A DNA stretch of 64,000 nt. Origin: Dehalococcoidia bacterium. GTDB taxonomy: Bacteria > Chloroflexota > Dehalococcoidia > Lucifugimonadales > UBA826. Position 1 is the first letter of the stretch. The number at the start of each line of letters is the position of its first letter. Position numbers and translations under genes: made by a program. The stretch lies in NCBI GenBank assembly GCA_029936675.1, contig JAPYSB010000001.1:114669-178668 (forward strand). Reading direction: 5' to 3'. Of this stretch, positions 35,729-44,161 are shown piece by piece. Under the pieces are notes generated by a model that was not told the origin of the DNA, searched no databases, and saw nothing but the letters and a program-made list of their open reading frames with translations.

Positions 35729-36925
35729 CTATTCAGTTGTTGACGCCCCTTCAATCCCCTCTAGCAACATAGGGAGATACCAGATCTCCTTATCAGTAGC
35801 TTTTTTACCTTCAGACAAGAAAGTTGATCCATCTTGATAATTTATAGGTCCTTCCCAAAGGTTTAAGTCGCCGTTGGCCAATTTTCCTATGAATTCATCT
35901 AGTGATTTCGAATTATCTGCTGTTAAACCATCACCTTTCATAAAGCCTATAGCACTAGAGTCATGATCATTAATGTTTTCCCAATCTGGATCCATCCATT
36001 CGAACGAGGTTTTGAAATTCCCGTCGATTACTGATTTAACTATCTTGTGGTAGGTAGGGCCCCAATTGAAGTAAGGCACTCCCAAACATACTGTAGGAGC
36101 CTCCGAACATGCACCTTCATAATCGTATGGTACTGCCCATACTGTTTTCCCTGAAGCAGCTGCCTGACCAGCAACAACAATAGCTTCCGTAGTATCAATA
36201 CCAGAGATTATTACGTCTGATCCAGATGCTATGAAGTCGTTTACCACAACAGTTGGATCTTGCGTTACCCCTGGAATATTGAACCAAAACCCTATCCAGG
36301 TCACTTTAAATTTCAGATCAGAAGAGCTTTTTCCTTTTACTGTCTCCCAACAATGTTTTGCTCCCAGGTAGGTTGAACTAACCAATCGTCGCGTTTCAGC
36401 ATTAATCAAGGGACCAAGATATGAAATACTACCTGTATCAGACTGAAGTGCAGCGGCACACCCTGCAATCATTTTTCCGTATTCCATCTTACCCATAACA
36501 TTGCCCAAACTTTTCAAGTCGCTACGATAATCCTCTCCATCTGACCAAGCTGTATCGCCTGAAGCCCAAATCATTGGAGTATTTGGATGGGCTGCTGCTG
36601 CCTCCAAAATTCCGTCTTTCATATCGTCAGATGTCGCCAGAATCAGATTAGCACCCTGTGAGATCATGTCCTCCACAAGTTGAGGGACTGTAACATTGGG
36701 GGAATCAGCAGGGTTAACTTTGTCAATTGTTATTAACTCCCCACCAGCCTTATCAACCGCGTAGGAGGCACCCTCGAAGTGTGCTTGTGACCACCCATGG
36801 TCATTCTGTGGTCCAACCAGTATTAAACCCAATTTGAAGGAGTCGCTATCAACACCGCCACTACTAGAACAGGCCCCTAAAGACAAAAGTAAGATCAATA
36901 TTAGAGGCAACAATTTGAAACGCAT
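35729..36925 (-). CDS. BMP-family (nucleoside) substrate-binding lipoprotein
   Basis: 398 residues from the ATG at 36925, which has AAAGGAGAA upstream; an upstream in-frame start at 37003 would add residues before the signal peptide and is rejected. The lipobox is LLSLGACSSS. The mature part is a BmpA/Med-type binding protein: LILVGPQNDHGWSQAHFEGASYA, IWASGDTAWSDG, IVAGQAAASGKTVWAVPYDYEG and VCLGVPYFNWGP. It captures nucleosides outside the membrane for the NupOPQ-like transporter and is the first gene of that operon. Confidence 0.92.
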   Translation of the reverse strand: MRFKLLPLILILLLSLGACSSSGGVDSDSFKLGLILVGPQNDHGWSQAHFEGASYAVDKAGGELITIDKVNPADSPNVTVPQLVEDMISQGANLILATSDDMKDGILEAAAAHPNTPMIWASGDTAWSDGEDYRSDLKSLGNVMGKMEYGKMIAGCAAALQSDTGSISYLGPLINAETRRLVSSTYLGAKHCWETVKGKSSSDLKFKVTWIGFWFNIPGVTQDPTVVVNDFIASGSDVIISGIDTTEAIVVAGQAAASGKTVWAVPYDYEGACSEAPTVCLGVPYFNWGPTYHKIVKSVIDGNFKTSFEWMDPDWENINDHDSSAIGFMKGDGLTADNSKSLDEFIGKLANGDLNLWEGPINYQDGSTFLSEGKKATDKEIWYLPMLLEGIEGASTTE

Positions 36926-37085
36926 AAGAAATTCTCCTTTGGTTCTAACTCTATTCGGACGGTCATTTTTGACAAAATCAGCAAAACATCTATTTGTCAT
37001 CAATTATGCACACACAAGTCTATGCTTCAATTTAATATAGTGGATATCGAAACTGTTAAACTTTTGTAAACTGTGAGCACATTTT

Positions 37086-38138
37086 CTAAAGGTATGGCAT
37101 CACTTTTTCAGCGAACAATTTCATGGAATGCTGAACCACTTCAGTCGTATTTCTACCCCTTCTGTTGAATTCCAATATACATTGATCCATTCCAGGAATT
37201 CTATCTTCTAATTCCCTTAAACTTTCTATGCAACCTTCCGGACTATCGTAAATACAGTGTTCTATCGCCGTTGCAAAATTCCAAGACCCCCAACCACCAG
37301 CACCTGATGAGAAGTCATGCCGACCACCTCCTATTGCTGAAGAATGCACAGGAGGTCCATCACCAATCACATCACTGTCAAGCCAATTTTTCCGCATCAA
37401 GTCATGGGCTTTTTCCCTACTCTCAGCCACAAAAAGAGAAACTACAACATGAAAAGGTTGCGGGTTACCATTTGCTGCACCTTTGTTTATATTGGCTTTG
37501 AAAGTTTTTATATGCGCTCCCAAGTTAGCTATCGATTGGCTTAAAGTTATCCCAACCACACCCAACCCGTTTTGCGCAGCAAATTTGAAAGACCCATCAC
37601 TATTTGCCGCCATCAAAAGTGGCGGGTAAGGACCTTGAACTGGCTTTGGAAGAACTGGGACATCATTGAAATTCCAATAGTCTCCCTTGAAATTTAGTCG
37701 GCCCTCAGCCCAAGCATCTTTGAGGACATGAGAATATTCAGAAACCATTGCTCTACTTTCGTCACCGTCTATTTCTGAAGATACTCCCATTACCTGGCTA
37801 GACGGGCCACCCCATCTACCGCCTATGCACAAGTCCAATCTACCTTTCGTCAAAATATCGCAAGTTGCCACTTCAGTAGCTAAATTTAATGGGTGGTGCA
37901 TTGGAACCTGGGTCGCTAGAGTACCAAACCGAATTCTTTTTGTATGCTGCGCCGCCGCCGCCGCCACCAATAAAGGTTCTGACATCGGCCTCGTCGGATA
38001 AAAAGGTGCTTCTGCCAACCAACCTTCAACAAAGCCCAATTTTTCAGCCAAAATCAACTCTTCTATGGTTTCCCAATGTCGACGGCCCACATCTGAGCCC
38101 TCATAGCCGGGAACTTGCCAAAATACTCCGAATTTCAA
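37086..38138 (-). CDS. LLM class flavin-dependent oxidoreductase
   Basis: 350 residues of the luciferase-like superfamily: LAEKLGFVEGWLAEAPFYP at about residue 30, TLATQVPMHHPLNLATEVATCDILTKGRLDLCIGGRWG (the core block), and the FMN-contact PLLMAANSDGSFKFAAQNGLG. It is clearly divergent from the other LLM gene at 26685. A short Ala run (VAAAAAQ) is encoded by GCG/GGC-type triplets on the plus strand near 37950. It is in line with a cupin gene 19 bases upstream, and both may act in one oxidation pathway. Confidence 0.9.
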   Translation of the reverse strand: MKFGVFWQVPGYEGSDVGRRHWETIEELILAEKLGFVEGWLAEAPFYPTRPMSEPLLVAAAAAQHTKRIRFGTLATQVPMHHPLNLATEVATCDILTKGRLDLCIGGRWGGPSSQVMGVSSEIDGDESRAMVSEYSHVLKDAWAEGRLNFKGDYWNFNDVPVLPKPVQGPYPPLLMAANSDGSFKFAAQNGLGVVGITLSQSIANLGAHIKTFKANINKGAANGNPQPFHVVVSLFVAESREKAHDLMRKNWLDSDVIGDGPPVHSSAIGGGRHDFSSGAGGWGSWNFATAIEHCIYDSPEGCIESLRELEDRIPGMDQCILEFNRRGRNTTEVVQHSMKLFAEKVMPYL

Positions 38139-38157
38139 ATCGTCTCACTCCTGGAAT

Positions 38158-38472
38158 TTATTCCACTGGTATGGCTATGGATACTCTGGTCCTATCACCA
38201 ACGGCCTTCGTCGTGTGACCTTGTCCCGTTAAATCTTCAGCGAGCATCATATCTCCAGGGCCCAAGGTATAGACAGTTCCATCTCCCAGACCTATTTCCA
38301 CTTGACCTTCCAAGGTAACTATAAATTGCTTCTTTGGGGCCACATGCCAGTCAATGAAATTTCCGGGTTCATGCCGTCGAAAAATAATACCTGTTGCTGG
38401 GAGATCAACAGGCGGAGAATACTCCTCCATATGAGACTGTCCGTCATCTCCAGTGAAAATTCTATAAAACAT
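38158..38472 (-). CDS. Small cupin-domain protein
   Basis: 104 residues, one cupin barrel: IDWHVAPKKQFIVTLEGQVEIGLGDG (motif 1, with a His) and GPGDMMLAEDLTGQGHTTKAV (motif 2, with a His). The metal-binding set is partly kept. Function unknown; small cupins can be isomerases, dioxygenases or sensors. It sits directly upstream of the LLM oxidoreductase in the same orientation, with 19 bases between. Confidence 0.82.
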   Translation of the reverse strand: MFYRIFTGDDGQSHMEEYSPPVDLPATGIIFRRHEPGNFIDWHVAPKKQFIVTLEGQVEIGLGDGTVYTLGPGDMMLAEDLTGQGHTTKAVGDRTRVSIAIPVE

Positions 38473-38573
38473 TCCTTAACCCCCTAATCCAGAAATTTCT
38501 TTGTTTACATCAAATATCTTTTCGTAATTGATAATGAAGGATACAGAGCATCAAACGAATAGCAACATACCGC

Positions 38574-38810
38574 TCAAATTTGTGGACGTATATCTAGCTT
38601 CCATTCACCTGCTATAGATGAAGGGGATATTTTGCATTTAATCTTTTTTTTTAACGATTTGGGGAGGGCGTAGGTACCAACCATGTGCGAGGACGTTAAA
38701 AGGATGGTTCCAACTCCATATTGAGCCTCATTTATCGCGTCATCAACACGAGATATTTGTTCTGCAATAGATAAATTCGTCATATCCACAGTTTCTTGAG
38801 GTTTCCTCAT
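38574..38810 (-). CDS. Small unknown protein after the thiosulfate transporter
   Basis: 78 residues beginning at an ATG one base after the TAA of the YeeE-type transporter gene, an arrangement that points to coupling. I do not recognise the family. It has a helix-like first half (LSIAEQISRVDDAINEA), a hydrophobic strand GVGTILLTSSH, and a Lys-rich C-terminal part (LKKKIKCKIS). There is one Cys and no CxxC or TusA motif. A longer frame to 38840 exists but overlaps the transporter. Confidence 0.55.
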   Translation of the reverse strand: MRKPQETVDMTNLSIAEQISRVDDAINEAQYGVGTILLTSSHMVGTYALPKSLKKKIKCKISPSSIAGEWKLDIRPQI

Positions 38811-38811
38811 T

Positions 38812-40056
38812 TTAGGGAAACCTTTTGATCCATTGGACACCCAGGTAGGCTCCTACAGCTAGCCCTACGGCATATACCCACCCATTGAGAGCTAAAGATG
38901 GAACGGCCGAAAAGAAAGCCCCCAATGTACAACCTAACCCAAGCCCAGCACCATATCCCATAATCACCCCTCCCACTATCGACTGCACATATCTAATCGG
39001 ACTTTGTGGAATTCTCCATTTGAACTCACGGGCAAACAAAGCTGATGCCAGCGCTCCAGCGACAATACCAAAATTCAGAAAAAATCCACTGGTGAACCAA
39101 GATCCCTCTGCCACTGTCATGACACATGCCCCTAAACCCTCCATACCTTTCAAATGTAACTCTTGAAGTCCCAGGCTACTGCTTAAAGATGTCGTCCATC
39201 GGGATATTTCTCCAACAACCCCTAAAGGCCTAAACCTGATAAACAATAATATATTGATTATTCCTAGGGCTATCCCACCTACAATCGGACTCCATTCCTT
39301 CCTAAAAATGTTCCGAAAATACCCTGTTATTTCTGAAGTTGTATTGGCAGGATTGTTTTCTTGAGATTTTCTTTTTATTTCTGGCATAACGAATCCCGCG
39401 GTAGCCCTTCTTTCCCTCCAAACAGCTAGGTAAAGTAAAGTTGCCAGAAGGAAAGTGGTGAGCAGCAGAGCACCTGTATAGGAAATTTCAGACGGCATCC
39501 AAATCTGTGGTTCAGATGAAATCAAATTGTCCCACCACCAATTCCAGGAATTATTAAGCAGGAAAAGGCCTACCATAACTCCCCCTATGGCAAGCCAAGA
39601 CCCAACATAACCTTCGCCCATCCTATATAGAGAACCAGACACGCATCCTCCCGCCAAAACCATGCCGATCCCAAATAAGATGCCTGCGATTAAAGTAGAC
39701 AATCCGACAGGCAACACATTGGCATCAGACGGAGGGGCTCCAAATCCTGGGTTTGGCGACACCGTGCTCATCACCATTACAAACCCTACGGTGCAAACAG
39801 CAAGACCGACCAACATCCCTTTTAATATTCTAGTCTGTCCCAGAAGGAAAAAATCTCTAAAGGCCGATGTGAAACAAAATCGACTTCTTTGCACAGTTAT
39901 ACCAAAGGCAATACCAGCCAACCAAAAAACAGCCTCCCCATGAGTACCGGCATAGACTGTGTACCCAAGAATTAATAACAAAACTCCGGACACGACAAGG
40001 GTCCAAAAGGTATTTTTATCTATCTTCCCTTTTATTGACAGTGTAGCTATCTGCAT
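38812..40056 (-). CDS. YeeE/YedE-type thiosulfate (sulfur compound) transporter
   Basis: 414 residues, about ten to eleven membrane segments in two related halves. The three conserved cysteines of YeeE/TsuA-type channels are in QRSRFCFTSAFRD (Cys61), AGGCVSGSLYRMGEG (Cys138) and GLGCTLGAFFSAVPS (Cys376). These pass thiosulfate through the membrane by Cys-thiosulfate contacts in the known protein. A selenium-transport variant of the family exists, so selenium-related cargo cannot be excluded. It is divergent from tusA-like and rhodanese genes, which supports a sulfur uptake module. TusA-like partners are functional partners of YeeE in other bacteria. Confidence 0.9.
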   Translation of the reverse strand: MQIATLSIKGKIDKNTFWTLVVSGVLLLILGYTVYAGTHGEAVFWLAGIAFGITVQRSRFCFTSAFRDFFLLGQTRILKGMLVGLAVCTVGFVMVMSTVSPNPGFGAPPSDANVLPVGLSTLIAGILFGIGMVLAGGCVSGSLYRMGEGYVGSWLAIGGVMVGLFLLNNSWNWWWDNLISSEPQIWMPSEISYTGALLLTTFLLATLLYLAVWRERRATAGFVMPEIKRKSQENNPANTTSEITGYFRNIFRKEWSPIVGGIALGIINILLFIRFRPLGVVGEISRWTTSLSSSLGLQELHLKGMEGLGACVMTVAEGSWFTSGFFLNFGIVAGALASALFAREFKWRIPQSPIRYVQSIVGGVIMGYGAGLGLGCTLGAFFSAVPSLALNGWVYAVGLAVGAYLGVQWIKRFP

Positions 40057-40238
40057 AAATTCCTACTGTTATATCTTCCTGATGCTATGTCTCCCTGCTG
40101 GCATCTAAATTAAACCAAGACCCATCTCATCCAGCGTATCCAACAAGTGCAATTTATATAGACCAACGAAGTATCTCTCATATATTACATAAATTTTTTC
40201 TTATGAATAGTGCAACCCGCCAGATCATTAAGTTTAAT

Positions 40239-40267
40239 TTGACATAAAAGGTACTATTCGGTAAATT
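40239..40267 (+). promoter_or_regulatory. Sigma-70 promoter for the tusA leader
   Basis: TTGACA (40239-40244), 17 bases, TAAATT (40262-40267): consensus -35 and a good -10. Predicted start near 40274, giving a 200-nt untranslated leader before the tusA-like ATG. No other comparable pair lies in the 418-base divergent region between the transporter and tusA genes; the part 40057-40238 holds nothing else I can assign. Confidence 0.75.
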
Positions 40268-40274
40268 TATAGCC

Positions 40275-40445
40275 TCATGATAACTAATGGAAAATACGGC
40301 TTACTCAAGCAGATTACGTGCCTTGTGGGCACATACAGTCTTGCAGATAAGTGTTCTTGTATGAATTAACAAGGGGTATTTTTCTAGTCGCCTAATGGCG
40401 AATAAACACAACCCCGTCCGCATTGGCTGGACGGGGTTTTTTTTT
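40275..40445 (+). ncRNA. Candidate structured leader RNA of the tusA-rhodanese operon
   Basis: Between the promoter and the terminator lie about 135 bases with nested pairing: TAAT/ATTA (40285/40365), ATAC/GTAT (40294/40359), CTTA/TAAG (40300/40348), CAAG/CTTG (40306/40340), and a tight GTGCC/GGCAC hairpin (40318-40332), together one long imperfect arm. A separate perfect hairpin TCGCC-TAAT-GGCGA is at 40388-40401, and then a strong terminator. It contains no ORF of note and no motif of a riboswitch class I know (no TPP, cobalamin, SAM or T-box core). It could be an attenuator for tusA or a stand-alone small RNA. Confidence 0.5.
40410..40445 (+). terminator. Intrinsic terminator just upstream of tusA
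   Basis: AACCCCGTCC (40410-40419) pairs perfectly with GGACGGGGTT (40429-40438) around a nine-base loop, followed by a nine-T run to 40445. It is 29 bases before the tusA-like start codon, and its position in the leader suggests conditional termination. Confidence 0.92.
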
Positions 40446-40474
40446 GAAAAAAAAACAAAGGAGTTTTCGAAAAA

Positions 40475-40717
40475 ATGGAAAATGACTCAAATCCAACTTT
40501 GCTAGATGTAAGGGGTGAAATATGCCCTTATCCGATGCTCAGAACGAATAAGGAACTAGACAATTCAGACCAACCACTAACAGCTTTGGATGTACTAACC
40601 GACCACCCGCCAGCACTGTCCACTATACCTCCTGAAGCTATGAAGCGAGGGTATGGATGCGAAATTGAAGAGGTTGAGGCCGGTGAATGGAAAATTCGTT
40701 TATTTAAATCAGAGTAG
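40475..40717 (+). CDS. TusA-family sulfur carrier
   Basis: 80 residues: LLDVRGEICPYPMLRTNKEL carries the TusA motif CPxP with the sulfur-accepting Cys17, followed by the normal alpha/beta fold and LDVLTDHPPALSTIP. TusA-like proteins move sulfane sulfur between partners in the cytoplasm and associate with YeeE-type transporters. AAAGGAG is upstream of the ATG. It is followed 37 bases later by a rhodanese lipoprotein gene, and the two probably share the regulated transcript from 40275. Confidence 0.93.
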   Translation: MENDSNPTLLDVRGEICPYPMLRTNKELDNSDQPLTALDVLTDHPPALSTIPPEAMKRGYGCEIEEVEAGEWKIRLFKSE

Positions 40718-40754
40718 TGATATCTACTTTAAAAACATTACAGGAGCACAAGAT

Positions 40755-41699
40755 ATGCTGATTCGTAAATTGACCAAAATGGGTCTTGGAATGGTGATAG
40801 GAGCGCTAATGTTAGGCGTACTAAGTGCCTGTTCAAGCACTTCAGATGTGTCTGAAGACACATCACTGGATAGTAGAGGTTACTCATCCACGGAACGACT
40901 GGTATCGACGAAATGGGTCGCAGATAATCTCGACAATAAAAATGTAAAGATTATTGACATCAGAAAAACTGAAGACTATGACGCCGGACACCTTCCTGGT
41001 GCCGTAAACTATTCTTCCAAAGAACTCCAGGTTGAGTCTGGAGGGGTAAAAGGTATGATCCCACCATCAACAGATATTTCGAATAAACTTGGTTCTTTAG
41101 GTATAAAAAGTGACGACACCATTATCATTTATGACGGCATAAAAAATCTCTGGTCAACAAGATTTTTGTGGACATTAGAGGTATACGGTCATGATGACGC
41201 AAGGATGATGGACGGTTCCTTTGGTTTGTGGGAAAAAGAAAACAGGGAAATTACCACCGGTGCTCCTTCAGTAAAGGCCTCTACCTATAAATTCACAGGT
41301 ACGGCCAATAGTGAACTGGTTACAAGTATAGACACAGTGCTGGGTTCCTTAGATGATTCCTCCTCAGTAGTCCTAGACACCAGAGGAGCAGAGGAATTTG
41401 CAGGACGTGATGTAAGGGCCAGTAGGGGGGGGCATATTCCAGGTTCCATACATGTTGAATGGGTGAACAACGTTGATGAAGATGGTAGATTTCTACCTGC
41501 CTCAGATTTAAAGGAACTATATGCATCTGCGTACATAACAGACGAGTTAGGCGATATCTACACTTTATGTCAAACGGCAGTCAGGGCAACCCACAGCTGG
41601 TATGTACTGGCTGATCTACTTGGCTTTGATAATGTATCCGTTTATGATGGGTCCTGGACCGAGTGGGGTAATAGAGAAGATACACCTATAGATTCCTAG
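40755..41699 (+). CDS. Two-domain rhodanese (thiosulfate sulfurtransferase) lipoprotein
   Basis: 314 residues from the ATG at 40755, preceded by AGGAGCAC; the upstream frame to 40653 overlaps tusA. A lipoprotein signal ends VLSACSSTS. Two rhodanese domains follow: the first (IIDIRKTEDYDAGHLPGAVNY) has no active-site Cys loop and is probably structural, the second has VVLDTRGAEEFAGR and the active-site loop CQTAVRATH with catalytic Cys272. It would work outside the membrane, moving sulfur from thiosulfate to an acceptor. With YeeE and TusA it forms a sulfur uptake and transfer set. Confidence 0.9.
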   Translation: MLIRKLTKMGLGMVIGALMLGVLSACSSTSDVSEDTSLDSRGYSSTERLVSTKWVADNLDNKNVKIIDIRKTEDYDAGHLPGAVNYSSKELQVESGGVKGMIPPSTDISNKLGSLGIKSDDTIIIYDGIKNLWSTRFLWTLEVYGHDDARMMDGSFGLWEKENREITTGAPSVKASTYKFTGTANSELVTSIDTVLGSLDDSSSVVLDTRGAEEFAGRDVRASRGGHIPGSIHVEWVNNVDEDGRFLPASDLKELYASAYITDELGDIYTLCQTAVRATHSWYVLADLLGFDNVSVYDGSWTEWGNREDTPIDS

Positions 41700-41732
41700 G
41701 CTAGGATTCGGCTAGGACAAGAGGACAAAACT

Positions 41733-41776
41733 GTTCATGATGCTCATTTTTCTAGTAGGCACCATGAACGGTTTTT
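41733..41776 (+). terminator. Intrinsic terminator of the tusA-rhodanese operon
   Basis: GTTCATGATGC (41733-41743) pairs with GCACCATGAAC (41759-41769), one A-C mismatch in eleven positions, around a 15-base loop and followed by GGTTTTTAG. It lies 34 bases after the rhodanese stop codon and separates that operon from the SDR gene at 41814. Confidence 0.78.
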
Positions 41777-41813
41777 AGTTGAATAATTTCGCAAGAATGA
41801 AAGGGGGAATAAC

Positions 41814-42602
41814 ATGGGATCTTTAGATGGTAGAGTGGCTCTAGTAACTGGAGCAAGTCGTGGAATCGGAGAATACATGGCTGTCCATTTTGCTAAAGCA
41901 GGGGCAAAAGTCGCCATTGCTGCCCGTACCACTGAAGTCACCGACAAAAGGCTTCCCGGCACCATTTATTCGGTTGCGGAAACGATCAATAAGGGGGGTG
42001 GAGAGGCAATCGGTGTCCAGATGAATATGAGGGACAACGAAAGCATTACCGCCGGAGTAGAAGAAACTGTAGAAAAACTCGGTGGAGTAGATATAGTTGT
42101 TAATAACGCCGCCATACTGGTCCCAGGGTCGCTAGAAACAGTACAAGATAGACATATAGACCTAATATGGCAAATTGACCTGAGAGGGCCTTTAATACTA
42201 ATGAAAAGAGCTCTTCCACATGTGAAATCCGCTGGAGGAGGAGATTTTATCAATATATCTTCTCGTGCCGGGGTTTTCCCAGGTCCAGGACCATACGAAG
42301 AAACCCCTTCTAGGAGAGATGGAAGCTTTTACGGCATGATAAAGTCCGGCCTTGAGAGATTTTCACAAGGCCTCGCTAAAGAATTACAAGCTGACAACAT
42401 TAAAGTCAATGTCTTATCCCCTCAAGGTAGAATCAAGACTCCGGGCAACATATGGGCTGAAAACGACCCAGAAAACCCCTCGCTTGAGTTTGAGGCTGCT
42501 GATGAAATGGGTAAGGCTGGTGTTTGGATATGCGAACAGCCGGCAACGTACACAGGACATATATTATTTGATCAAGATGTTTGCTCAGAGCAGAATTTAT
42601 AA
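41814..42602 (+). CDS. Short-chain dehydrogenase/reductase
   Basis: 262-residue SDR: TGASRGIGEYMAVHFAKAG, NNAAILVPG, catalytic ISSRAGVFPG with Tyr-Lys in YGMIKSG. The C-terminus ends TYTGHILFDQDVCSEQ rather than the usual DGG, and the region between has an insertion (GPGPYEETPSRRDGS) before the Tyr. AAGGGGG precedes the ATG. Substrate unknown. The metallophosphoesterase gene follows 31 bases later. Confidence 0.88.
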   Translation: MGSLDGRVALVTGASRGIGEYMAVHFAKAGAKVAIAARTTEVTDKRLPGTIYSVAETINKGGGEAIGVQMNMRDNESITAGVEETVEKLGGVDIVVNNAAILVPGSLETVQDRHIDLIWQIDLRGPLILMKRALPHVKSAGGGDFINISSRAGVFPGPGPYEETPSRRDGSFYGMIKSGLERFSQGLAKELQADNIKVNVLSPQGRIKTPGNIWAENDPENPSLEFEAADEMGKAGVWICEQPATYTGHILFDQDVCSEQNL

Positions 42603-42633
42603 TCAGGAAACAGCTAGCCGTTCCAATATAACT

Positions 42634-43356
42634 ATGCCTCTGCAACATCTACGGTTAATTCATACTTCAGACACGCATCTCGGGGATCATCTCGGCCACC
42701 CATCGTCGAATACCGCCTTACAAAAGGTTGTATCTGAAACAATTCTGTTGAAAGCAGATTTCCTATTGTTGGCTGGGGACGTATTTGATAACGAGAGAAT
42801 ATCTGACGAGGCTGTAATTTTTTTCTTAAATGAAATTTCTAAATTAGACGCACCTGTAATTTTATTACCAGGTAATCATGATTTAATGCACGACACATCC
42901 ATATATAAACGGGAAATTTTCAAAGATTCTCCCAGCAACCTTTTTATATTTAAGGAAGAGGGCGGGGAGATCATTGAATTTGATGATCAAGGTATAAAAT
43001 TCTGGGGTAAAGCCATGTCTGAGCACAATCCTTCCTTCCAACCGTTGTCGCCCCTCCCTCACCCTGAAAGAAACATGTGGTTTATAGGTATGGCCCACGG
43101 GCATTTCGAGGCAATAGAAACCAATTCAGGAAGATCATCACTAATATCCCCAGCAGAGATCAATAAATCACCTTTTAATTATATTGCCCTAGGCCACTGG
43201 GATCTCTACACCGATGTATCCCAAGAACAAAACCTTGCGGTTTATTCAGGATGTCCTATGGCCGTTGGTGATAAAAATGGGCCAGGGTTTGTGAGTCTCG
43301 TTGATTTGGACCCAGAAAAAGGAACGCTCTACGATAAATGGTCCATAAAATCTTAA
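42634..43356 (+). CDS. Metallophosphoesterase, short SbcD-like
   Basis: 240 residues with the calcineurin-type phosphoesterase motifs: IHTSDTHLGDH (D-x-H), LLAGDVFDNE (G-D-x-x-D), LLPGNHDL (G-N-H-D), GMAHGHF and ALGHWD. It corresponds to the catalytic domain of SbcD/Mre11-type nucleases without the C-terminal capping region, so it is short. It starts at the ATG at 42634, since the frame from 42352 overlaps the SDR gene. The stop codon overlaps that of the convergent SDR. A second, longer relative is at 46445. Confidence 0.83.
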   Translation: MPLQHLRLIHTSDTHLGDHLGHPSSNTALQKVVSETILLKADFLLLAGDVFDNERISDEAVIFFLNEISKLDAPVILLPGNHDLMHDTSIYKREIFKDSPSNLFIFKEEGGEIIEFDDQGIKFWGKAMSEHNPSFQPLSPLPHPERNMWFIGMAHGHFEAIETNSGRSSLISPAEINKSPFNYIALGHWDLYTDVSQEQNLAVYSGCPMAVGDKNGPGFVSLVDLDPEKGTLYDKWSIKS

Positions 43357-44138
43357 TTCATAGCGATAGTTGCTCCACCATCTATTACAACCATGGCCCC
43401 TGTTATGTACGATGCCTCCTCCGAGGCCAGGAATAAGGCTAAATTTGCTACTTCTTCTGGTTTGCCTACACGACCCATTAGCGACATGGACGACGCTTCC
43501 TGAATAAATCCTTCTGGGTCTGACGGATCTATCTTTTTTTGTCTAGAAATGCCCCTCTCATACCAACCATCAGTATGTATATCTCCAGGGCATATGCCAT
43601 TAACCCTAATGCCATATTCTCCCCAGTCCATCGCCAAACACCTCGTCAGCTGAGCTATAGCTCCCTTGGTAGAGTTATATGGCAGTGATTTTGCCTGGGC
43701 AATAAAACTACTAATAGAAGCAATGTTGATGATTGTTGGATGATCACTTTTTTTTAAATACTCAAGGGTACATTTACATACATTGGCAGTTCCGATGACA
43801 TTCACTGAAATAGCCTTCATCCACCCCTGGTAATCCAAAGTATCTACCCCACCAAAAGTAAACGAAGCAGCATTGTTAATGACCGAATCAACACCACCCA
43901 TCACTTCAATAGCATATCCCACCATTTCTTTAACCTCTGCTATATCCGACACGTCAGTTTTACGAAAATGAGCCCTATTACCGGAACTGGATGCCAAATT
44001 TCCTATAATCCCATTCAAGTCTTCCCTAATATCTGCCACCAAAACTGTGGCACCTTCCTGAATGAACCGACTAACTATTGCTAATCCAATACCAGATGTC
44101 CCCCCGGTAACAATTATTTTTTTCTTTTTTAACCTCAT
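43353..44138 (-). CDS. Short-chain dehydrogenase/reductase
   Basis: 261-residue classical SDR: TGGTSGIGLAIVSRFIQEG, VLVADIRED (Asp after beta2, NAD preference), VINNAASFTFGG, catalytic NIASISSFI and YNSTKGAI, and YITGAMVVIDGGATI at the end. I start it at ATG 44138 so that LKKKKIIVTGG lies at the normal distance; a GTG at 44165 overlapping the stop of the upstream gene (GTGA) is a fair alternative and would add nine residues. The upstream gene encodes a kinase-like protein, so the two are coupled. Confidence 0.87.
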   Translation of the reverse strand: MRLKKKKIIVTGGTSGIGLAIVSRFIQEGATVLVADIREDLNGIIGNLASSSGNRAHFRKTDVSDIAEVKEMVGYAIEVMGGVDSVINNAASFTFGGVDTLDYQGWMKAISVNVIGTANVCKCTLEYLKKSDHPTIINIASISSFIAQAKSLPYNSTKGAIAQLTRCLAMDWGEYGIRVNGICPGDIHTDGWYERGISRQKKIDPSDPEGFIQEASSMSLMGRVGKPEEVANLALFLASEEASYITGAMVVIDGGATIAMN

Positions 44139-44161
44139 ATCAGTCACAAAATCCTGTTTTA

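Noticed and set aside
37940-37975. GCC/CCG triplet run as a microsatellite
   Set aside because: It encodes an Ala-rich helix of the LLM oxidoreductase on the minus strand, so it is explained by coding.
40275-40445. 6S RNA or a known riboswitch in the tusA leader
   Set aside because: The long arm is reminiscent of 6S RNA, but I see no clear central bubble with conserved ends, and no core motif of a known riboswitch; kept as an unassigned structured RNA.
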